Below, in pieces: positions 58,434 through 64,000 of a DNA stretch of 64,000 bases. The stretch covers positions 12,098 to 76,097 of the forward strand of contig DATISY010000090.1 in the NCBI GenBank assembly GCA_035468285.1. The letters run 5' to 3'. The translations under genes were made by a program, and so were the position numbers. How positions within the stretch are numbered: position 1 is the stretch's first letter; each line of letters starts with the position of its first letter. The stretch comes from PALSA-555 sp035468285 (GTDB lineage: Bacteria; Actinomycetota; Acidimicrobiia; IMCC26256; PALSA-555). A model generated the notes under the pieces. It was not told the DNA's origin. It worked only from the letters and a program-made list of their open reading frames with translations, and did no database searches.

Positions 58434-59321
58434 ATGTGGTTCGGAGCGTTCTTGCCGCAGCTGCGCATGGGGTTCGACCGGATCCTCGAACGGGTCCTGG
58501 CCGCCGAGGCGGCGGGCTTCGATTCGGTCTGGCTCATGGATCACCTCGCGGCGCCCGCAGCAGTGGACCAGGACACGTTCGAAGGTTGGACCCTCGCCGC
58601 CGCGCTCGCGGCGCGGACCACGACGATCCGGGTCGGGCATCTCGTCACGTGCGACCCGTTCCGCCATCCCGCGCTGCTCGCGAAGATGGCCGCCACCGTG
58701 GACGTCATGAGCGGTGGTCGACTCGAGCTGGGGCTGGGATGGGGGTCTCTCGCCGAGGAGCTGCACCGGTTCGGGATCGGCGAGGGCTCCGCCAGCGAAC
58801 GCTCCGCACGGCTGCGGGAGTCGATCGAGATCGTGCGGATGATGTTCTCGGGCGAGTTCTTCGACTTCACGGGGGAGCACTTCCGGCTCGAGCAGGCGAT
58901 CGGCCGTCCCCGCCCGGTCCAGGACCACGTCCCCATCCACCTCGGCGGCGCAGGCCCGACACTGACCATGCCGATGGTCCGCGACCACGCTGACTGGTGG
59001 AACTGCCCGTCCTATGCCGTGGACCGGCTCGCCGAGCTGCGGCCGCTGGCCGGTGCCGCCCGGGTGTCGGTCCAGCACCCGGTCGGATTGGTCACCGAGG
59101 CCTCCCCGCGTCAGCGGGTCGAGGAGCAGGCCCAGCGCCGCTTCGGCTCGTGGGGTGGCCTCGTCGTCGGGACGCCGTCGGAGCTCATCGACAGGTTGAG
59201 CGCCGACGTTGCCCTCGGCGTCGAAGGCTTCGTGCTCCAGTTCTCGGACTTCGCGACGCCCGACACGCTGCACCAGTTCATGCGTACCGTGGCCCCCGCC
59301 GTGCGAGCCGCCGGCGGGTGA
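58434..59321 (+). CDS. LLM-class (luciferase-like, F420-dependent type) oxidoreductase
   Basis: This 295-residue TIM-barrel protein has FGAFLPQL at the start, AAGFDSVWLMDHL, IRVGHLVTCDPFRHPALLAK, TVDVMSGGRLELGLGWG and IHLGGAGPTLT, the usual LLM order. It may use F420 or FMN; actinobacterial members often use F420. The start is ATG 58434. Its end overlaps the convergent glycosyltransferase-like gene by 44 bases. Confidence 0.92.
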   Translation: MWFGAFLPQLRMGFDRILERVLAAEAAGFDSVWLMDHLAAPAAVDQDTFEGWTLAAALAARTTTIRVGHLVTCDPFRHPALLAKMAATVDVMSGGRLELGLGWGSLAEELHRFGIGEGSASERSARLRESIEIVRMMFSGEFFDFTGEHFRLEQAIGRPRPVQDHVPIHLGGAGPTLTMPMVRDHADWWNCPSYAVDRLAELRPLAGAARVSVQHPVGLVTEASPRQRVEEQAQRRFGSWGGLVVGTPSELIDRLSADVALGVEGFVLQFSDFATPDTLHQFMRTVAPAVRAAGG

Positions 59322-60768
59322 GTGCCCGGGGCGAACGACGCCGCCGGGGCGGGCGGCCTCGGAGCGACTCGGCGATCGCGGCCGGTCCCTGCACCGCCTG
59401 CAGCCCGAGCAGCGGCGCGACCTGGTCGGTGAGCCGCCGCGGGGTGCTGAGCCCGGTCTCGTCGAGCACCTCCCGTTGGTTGCGTCGGGCCAACGCGCCG
59501 GTGACGAGCGCGATCGGGACGACGAAGAGCAGGTAGCCGACGAGGAGCGCGGCGTTGCCCCGGGCGAGGAGCGCGAGCGCCTGGAGCCCGGCGAGCGTAA
59601 ACGCGACGTCGCGGGCCAGTGCGGAACGGGCGACGGCGCCCAGGAAGCGGCTCGCGGTCGATCGTTGCGGGTCGACGCCCGTCTCGTGGGCTTCGGCGGC
59701 GACGCGGCGTTCCGCGTCGGCTCGTGACCGGCCGGCGGTTCCGATGGTGACGGGCTGGGTCGTGAACGCGAGGGCGTGGGGCTCGTAGCCCACGCGCCAG
59801 CCCCGCTCGAGGAACCGCCACGACGCCGCGACCGCGCTCGCCGGGTCGTCGGGCAGCCCGTTCAGCGCGCGGAGCGCCTGCACGTGGAAGACCATGCACG
59901 CCGGCTCGGCGACCTGGGCCCCCTGGAAGAGGCTCTCGACGCGTCGCGTCGTGTCGACGTCGCGGGTGGAGCCGGCGGCGAGGACCTCGGCGACGAGGCC
60001 GGACCGCCGGTTGCGCACGAACGCGTGGCCCGACACCCCGGCGGTTTCCCGGGGCGAGGATTCGAGGCGCGCCACGAGCAGCCGCACCGCCGACGGGTGC
60101 AGGCAGGTCCCCGCCTGGAGGGTCAGCACGAGCGGCGTGGCCACGTGCGGAAGCGCCAGGTTGCACGCCGCCGCGGGTCCCAGCCACCCGCCACGGAGGA
60201 TGTCGAGGTTGATCCCGAGCCCGGACGCGGTCTGCTGGGTGGCGCGAACGTCGTCGTCGCTGAGGCCGCCGCCGACCATGACGACGCGCAGCGGCCCGTC
60301 GTAGTCCTGGGCCGCGAGGTACGCGAGGGCCGACCGGGTCGGGCCGGGCGCGGCGTTCCCCGACACGACGACGGTCACCGGTGTGACCGGCCGCACCACG
60401 GTCAAGCCCGGCGGGTCCTCGAAGAACAGCGCCGCGTACCGGAACACGCTCAGGTAGGCCGGGAGCCAGACGAACACGGCGAACAGCGCCACCGCGTACG
60501 GCCACGTCACGAGCGCGGCCAGACCGGCGCCGCCGAGCAGCAAGGTGCTCGCCACGGCGACGAGCAGCCAGCCGCCGGCGGCGGCTTGCGCGGCGGCGAA
60601 GCGGGACTCGTCGGCGAGGGGCCGGTCCCCGTTGGGCATGCCGACGAAGTCTGGGGTGGAGCGCAGCACGGGCAGCGGGTCGGCGATCGAGGCCCCGATC
60701 TCGCCGAGGTCGCTCCGCTCGGTGGCCGCCGATACCGGCGGGGCGGGGACAGCGCTCATCGCCGTCAC
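59278..60768 (-). CDS. Degenerate family-2 glycosyltransferase-like membrane protein
   Basis: This 496-residue protein has two N-terminal helices (about 66-90 and 94-114), a GT2-shaped cytosolic domain and two or three C-terminal helices (about 400-440). The fold is recognisable, but each catalytic site is changed. Where DDGS is expected there is VMVGGGLSDDD. Where DAD is expected there is LTLQAGTCLHPSAV. The ED pair before RGWRV is replaced by PASAVAASWRFLERGWRVGY, and the QxxRW site reads SRADAERRV. It is therefore probably not an active transferase. The start is GTG 60768 or ATG 60759. Confidence 0.75.
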   Translation of the reverse strand: MTAMSAVPAPPVSAATERSDLGEIGASIADPLPVLRSTPDFVGMPNGDRPLADESRFAAAQAAAGGWLLVAVASTLLLGGAGLAALVTWPYAVALFAVFVWLPAYLSVFRYAALFFEDPPGLTVVRPVTPVTVVVSGNAAPGPTRSALAYLAAQDYDGPLRVVMVGGGLSDDDVRATQQTASGLGINLDILRGGWLGPAAACNLALPHVATPLVLTLQAGTCLHPSAVRLLVARLESSPRETAGVSGHAFVRNRRSGLVAEVLAAGSTRDVDTTRRVESLFQGAQVAEPACMVFHVQALRALNGLPDDPASAVAASWRFLERGWRVGYEPHALAFTTQPVTIGTAGRSRADAERRVAAEAHETGVDPQRSTASRFLGAVARSALARDVAFTLAGLQALALLARGNAALLVGYLLFVVPIALVTGALARRNQREVLDETGLSTPRRLTDQVAPLLGLQAVQGPAAIAESLRGRPPRRRRSPRALTRRRLARRGPRYA

Positions 60769-60804
60769 TATCGGCAGCCGGACGCCCCGAGTTCAGCGCG
60801 GGCC

Positions 60805-60810
60805 TACGAT
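60805..60810 (+). promoter_or_regulatory. Predicted -10 box of the HIT gene (leaderless)
   Basis: TACGAT lies 6 bases before GTG 60817. Confidence 0.42.
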
Positions 60811-60816
60811 CCGCCC

Positions 60817-61242
60817 GTGGCGACCCTGTTCACCCGCATCATCGACGGCGAGCTCCCGGGGACGTTCGTTTGGCGCGACGACCGCTGCGTCTCGTTCCTG
60901 TCGATCAACCCCGTCCAGCGGGGCCACGCCCTGGTCGTCCCGATCGCCGAGGTCGACCACTGGATCGACCTCGAGCCCGACCTGGCGCGCCACCTCGTCA
61001 CGGTGGCGCAGACGATCGCCCGGGCCCAGCAGCGAGCCTTCGAACCGACCCGTGTCGGGCTCCTCATCGCCGGGCTCGAGGTCCCCCACACCCACCTCCA
61101 CCTGATCCCGATGGCCACCGAGGCCGACCTGCACCTGTCGAACGCCGCGGGATCGGTGCCGCCCGAGGAGCTGGAGAGCACCGCCGCCGAGCTGCGCGCC
61201 GCGTTGCGCGGCGACGGTGCGACCGGGGTCAGCGACATCTAG
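60817..61242 (+). CDS. HIT-family nucleotide hydrolase
   Basis: This 141-residue protein has the histidine triad HTHLHL at residues 91-96 (H91, H93, H95) near the C-terminus and the N-terminal TLFTRIIDGELPGTFVWRDD typical of HINT/HIT proteins. These enzymes hydrolyse AMP-linked substrates. The start is GTG 60817, set by the TACGAT box. No operon partner is evident. Confidence 0.93.
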   Translation: MATLFTRIIDGELPGTFVWRDDRCVSFLSINPVQRGHALVVPIAEVDHWIDLEPDLARHLVTVAQTIARAQQRAFEPTRVGLLIAGLEVPHTHLHLIPMATEADLHLSNAAGSVPPEELESTAAELRAALRGDGATGVSDI

Positions 61243-61281
61243 CCGATCGGGGAAAGCCCCGTCGGGGTCCACGGCCCCCGG

Positions 61282-61287
61282 TACGGT
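61282..61287 (+). promoter_or_regulatory. Predicted -10 box of the DNA methyltransferase gene (leaderless)
   Basis: TACGGT lies 7 bases before GTG 61295 and supports that start over GTG 61217, which lies inside the HIT gene. Confidence 0.42.
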
Positions 61288-61294
61288 CGTGCGC

Positions 61295-62419
61295 GTGGCC
61301 CGACGGGCGCGGCTAGTCAGCGAGGAACGCGCGTACGCGGTCCGGACGGTCGACGACGCGCGTGCCGCCGCGGCGCCGTGCCTGCGGGACTGGGACCTCG
61401 CGGGTCGGGTGACGTTCGGGCTGCCCGAGGTCGACGACCGGTATCACGTGTGGCGAGTGCCGCTCCTCGACGACGCCGCCAGCCGGGTCGGCGAGCTCGT
61501 GATCGACGCGCGCCGCGCCACCGTCGACGAGGTCCGCTCCACCGACGCGGCCACCGTCGCCGCCCGCCTGGCGCGGGACCCCGGGCCGGAGCGGCCGGCG
61601 CGGCGCGCGGGCACGATCCGACGCTCCCCGGTCGTCAACACCGTGCTGTGCGGCGACTCCGAGGTCACGCTCCGTGCCTTGCCCGCGGGCAGTGTCGACC
61701 TCGTCTTCACGTCGCCCCCCTACTTCAACGCGCGGCCGGACTACGGCGACTACCTCGACTACGACGCGTACCTCGACAAGATGCAGGCCGTGCTACACGA
61801 ATGCGCGCGGCTGCTCGCCGAGGGCCGATTCCTGGTCCTCAACACCGCGCCGGTGCTGGTGCGGCGGGCCAGCCGAGCCCAGTCCTCGCGCCGCCTGGCG
61901 GTCCCGTTCGACCTGCACCGGATCCTCCTCGACGAGGGATTCGACTTCGTCGACGACATCATCTGGGAGAAGCCTGAGGGTGCGGGATGGGCCACGGGTC
62001 GAGGCCGTCGGTTCGCAGCCGACCGGTCGCCACTCCAGTACAAGGCGGTCCCGGTGACGGAGTACGTCCTCGTCTACCGGTCGCAGACGGACCGGCTCAT
62101 CGACTGGAACATCCGGGCGCACCATGACCCCGACGCGGTCGACCGCTCTCGGATCGACGGAGACTACGAGCGGACCAACGTGTGGCGGCTCCCGCCGGCA
62201 AGCCGCAAAGACCACCCCGCGGTGTTCCCGCGAGCGCTGGCCGAGCGGGTCATCCGCTACTGGTCGTTCGAGGACGACGTGGTACTGGACCCGTTCGCGG
62301 GGGTCGGGACCGTCGGGGCCGCCGCCGCGGGACTGGGACGCCGGTTCGTGCTGAGCGAGGTGGACCCCGGGTACGTGGCCACGATGCGACAAGAGCTCGG
62401 CGGCTTCCTCCCGGAGTAG
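61295..62419 (+). CDS. Orphan DNA methyltransferase, beta class, with an N-terminal extra domain
   Basis: This 374-residue protein has motif IV TSPPYFN at residues 139-145 ahead of the SAM motif DPFAGVGTVG at 332-341, the order of beta-class N4-cytosine or N6-adenine methyltransferases. SPPY favours N4-cytosine but is not decisive. The region between (about 200-300) would hold target recognition. The first 115 residues are an additional domain (DLAGRVTFGLPEVDDRYHVW) that I cannot assign. No restriction endonuclease gene is adjacent. Confidence 0.88.
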   Translation: MARRARLVSEERAYAVRTVDDARAAAAPCLRDWDLAGRVTFGLPEVDDRYHVWRVPLLDDAASRVGELVIDARRATVDEVRSTDAATVAARLARDPGPERPARRAGTIRRSPVVNTVLCGDSEVTLRALPAGSVDLVFTSPPYFNARPDYGDYLDYDAYLDKMQAVLHECARLLAEGRFLVLNTAPVLVRRASRAQSSRRLAVPFDLHRILLDEGFDFVDDIIWEKPEGAGWATGRGRRFAADRSPLQYKAVPVTEYVLVYRSQTDRLIDWNIRAHHDPDAVDRSRIDGDYERTNVWRLPPASRKDHPAVFPRALAERVIRYWSFEDDVVLDPFAGVGTVGAAAAGLGRRFVLSEVDPGYVATMRQELGGFLPE

Positions 62420-62466
62420 CGGCGGCGCGCGCAGGCGTGCACCGGATCCGGGCGGCGCCCATCCCA

Positions 62467-62472
62467 TAGTCT
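62467..62472 (+). promoter_or_regulatory. Predicted -10 box of the gene at 62479 (leaderless)
   Basis: TAGTCT lies 6 bases before ATG 62479. Confidence 0.42.
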
Positions 62473-62478
62473 CCGGCG

Positions 62479-63591
62479 ATGACCTCCGCCTTGTCACCGC
62501 TCGACGACTTCCCCGTGCACCAGGTGGCCGAGGTGATGCGGCATCCCGCGACCTCGGACCGCAACTTCTACGACCGTTACTACTTCATGCTCCACAGCTC
62601 CGACGACGAGCTGATGATGATCATGGGATTCGGCCAGTACCCGAACCTGTCGGTCCAGGATGCGTTCGGGCTCGTGCGCCGCGGGTCGATGCACCGGGTC
62701 GTGCGGGCCTCGCGACGGCTCGGGCTCGACCGTATGGACCTGTCGGTGGGACCGTTCCGCATCGAGGTCCTCGAAGGCCTCAAGCGGGTCCGGTACGTGC
62801 TGGACGCCAACGAGCACGGGCTCTCGTTCGACCTCGAGTGGACCGGCGCGATCGCGCCGCACCTGGAGGAACGGCACTACATCCGGTCGTTCGAGCGTGT
62901 CACGTTCGACACCGAGCGGTTCGCACAGACCGGCTTTTGGGCCGGGACCGTCACGGTCGGGGACGACACGGTCGACGTGACCGGCGGGCGGTGGCGGGGC
63001 GTGCGGGACCGGTCCTGGGGGGTGCGGCCCATCGGGGAGCCGGAGCCGCCCGGAATCGCGGCGGGCGGAACACCGTCGATGAGCATGTGGAACTACGCGC
63101 CGATGCAGTTCGACGACTACTCGATCGTCTACATCTGCTCCGAGAGTCCCGACGGGACCCGCAACCTGGTCGACACCACCCGGGTGTGGAACGACCCTGA
63201 CCGCGCCCCGGATCAGCTCGGCCGGGCCGAGCACGCCCACGAGTTCCGGTCCGGCACCCGGATGATCGACCACTCGGTGCTGTCGTTCCCCGACGCCCCC
63301 GGTGGTTCGCTGAGCATCGACGTGACACCGCTGATCCAGACCCACATCGGTGTCGGCACCGGCTACGGGATGGACCAGGATTGGCGGCACGGCATGTACC
63401 AGGGCGACCTGGTCGTGCAAGGCGTCGACCTCGACACGACCGCGAACGCGGAGCGGTTCTTCGGGATCGTGGACGCGTCGGCCCGGTTCGAGACGAACAC
63501 GGGCGACGTCGGCTACGGGCTCCACGAGTACATGTTCCTCGGCCCGTTCCCGAAGTACGGGCTGACCGGTCTCCTCGACGGCGCGCCCTAG
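62479..63591 (+). CDS. Lipocalin-like (AttH/CrtC/Svf1-type) protein, unassigned
   Basis: This 370-residue soluble protein is rich in beta strands. GRWRGVRDRSWGVRPIGEPE resembles the W-x-RDRSWG motif of AttH/Svf1-like double-lipocalin proteins, and FYDRYYFMLHSSDDELMMIM begins the N-terminal barrel. Related proteins are often found with steroid or lipid catabolism genes in actinobacteria, but no substrate can be given. It ends 4 bases into the convergent molybdenum hydroxylase gene. Confidence 0.7.
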   Translation: MTSALSPLDDFPVHQVAEVMRHPATSDRNFYDRYYFMLHSSDDELMMIMGFGQYPNLSVQDAFGLVRRGSMHRVVRASRRLGLDRMDLSVGPFRIEVLEGLKRVRYVLDANEHGLSFDLEWTGAIAPHLEERHYIRSFERVTFDTERFAQTGFWAGTVTVGDDTVDVTGGRWRGVRDRSWGVRPIGEPEPPGIAAGGTPSMSMWNYAPMQFDDYSIVYICSESPDGTRNLVDTTRVWNDPDRAPDQLGRAEHAHEFRSGTRMIDHSVLSFPDAPGGSLSIDVTPLIQTHIGVGTGYGMDQDWRHGMYQGDLVVQGVDLDTTANAERFFGIVDASARFETNTGDVGYGLHEYMFLGPFPKYGLTGLLDGAP

Positions 63592-64000
63592 CGGGGCACC
63601 GGGCGGTTCAACGCGTCGAGGACCCGACTGGGGGTCAGGGGCTGCTCGGTGACGACGCCGCCGCGCGCCGCGAGGGCGTCGGCGACGGCGTTGAACACGC
63701 ACGGCGGGGACCCGATGGCGCCGCCTTCGCCCATGCCCTTGTGGCCGCCCGGCGTCGGGGATCGCGTCTCGACGTGTCCGTACTCGATCACGGGGACCTC
63801 CGCTGCGGTCGGCACGAGGTAGTCGAGGAACGTCGTGGTGAGCGGGTTGCCGTCCTCGTCGTAGATGAGGTGCTCGTAGAGGACACCGCCGATGCCTTGC
63901 ACGACCCCGCCCGCGATCTGGCCTTCGACGACCATGGGGTTGATCATGACGCCGCAGTCCTCGCTCACCACGTAGCGCAGGACCTCGACCTTGCCGGTCG
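63588..64000 (-). CDS. Molybdenum hydroxylase large subunit (xanthine dehydrogenase/CoxL family), C-terminal part
   Basis: Only the last 137 codons are inside the window; the gene continues past 64000. The product has INPMVVEGQIAGGVVQGIGG, LDYLVPTAAEVPVIEYGHVE, and GGHKGMGEGGAIGSPPCVFN, where the GEGG glutamate is the catalytic base of molybdenum hydroxylases. It ends ALNRPVPR. The substrate (CO, aldehyde, purine or other) cannot be told from this end. Confidence 0.9.
   Translation of the reverse strand, partial: TGKVEVLRYVVSEDCGVMINPMVVEGQIAGGVVQGIGGVLYEHLIYDEDGNPLTTTFLDYLVPTAAEVPVIEYGHVETRSPTPGGHKGMGEGGAIGSPPCVFNAVADALAARGGVVTEQPLTPSRVLDALNRPVPR

Noticed and set aside
1..64000. CRISPR arrays, tRNA genes, insertion sequences or phage genes.
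   Set aside because: No regularly spaced repeats, cloverleaf-like segments, transposase or phage protein motifs were found in any gap or frame.

Overview
The window is high-GC, gene-dense DNA from an actinobacterium. Supporting traits are the mycothiol glycosyltransferase MshA with its YbjN-like neighbour, a BldC-type helix-turn-helix protein, an RsiG-like c-di-GMP anti-sigma protein, a LLM/F420-type oxidoreductase, a Rex-hem gene cluster, frequent GTG starts, and many genes whose start codon lies 6-8 bases after a TANNNT -10 box (predicted leaderless mRNAs). The split, b6-type cytochrome b and the presence of two complex I modules suggest a deep-branching class such as Acidimicrobiia. That placement is inference. 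No tRNA, rRNA, CRISPR array or insertion sequence was found, and no gene-free stretch exceeds 300 bases.

Region 1 (1-31.9 kb) is respiratory. A leftward complex I operon lacking nuoE, nuoF and nuoG (nuoA-B-C-D-H-I-J-K-L, continuing off the left edge) lies beyond a complete 14-gene operon (nuoA to nuoN, 24.3 to 9.0 kb). The two are separated by a patatin-like hydrolase, a histidine phosphatase and glucose-6-phosphate isomerase. Both nuo operons carry the same 15-bp promoter segment. The nuoL copy of the first operon has an in-frame amber codon near its start. A geranylgeranyl-reductase-family flavoprotein follows. A rightward eight-gene cluster then encodes a cytochrome bc complex: split cytochrome b, Rieske protein, dihaem cytochrome c, a two-cluster ferredoxin and three unassigned membrane proteins. 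Together these genes would carry electrons from NADH or an unknown donor through menaquinone to a c-type cytochrome; no terminal oxidase is in the window.

Region 2 (31.9-39.2 kb) is a leftward tetrapyrrole cluster: rex, precorrin-2 dehydrogenase, hemA, hemC, cobA-hemD fusion, then hemB and hemL. A near-perfect Rex operator lies before rex, linking haem supply to the NADH/NAD+ state.

Region 3 (39.2-48.9 kb) holds a membrane protein, an acyl-CoA ligase, a 98-base nested inverted repeat, a SAM hydrolase with an apparent CTG start, a BldC-like regulator, proC, a YbjN protein, mshA, an XRE regulator with the RsiG-like protein, superoxide dismutase and a methyltransferase.

Region 4 (48.9-64 kb) is a mosaic of short transcription units: a MoaD-like protein (also an apparent CTG start), a Lon-N-domain protein, a SirB1-like protein, a Fur-family regulator, an ECF sigma factor with a membrane partner, a cation efflux protein, two SDRs, a sugar-isomerase-like protein, a DUF2332 protein, a hot-dog thioesterase, a VOC protein, an LLM oxidoreductase, a degenerate family-2 glycosyltransferase, a HIT protein, an orphan DNA methyltransferase, a lipocalin-like protein and the C-terminal end of a molybdenum hydroxylase.
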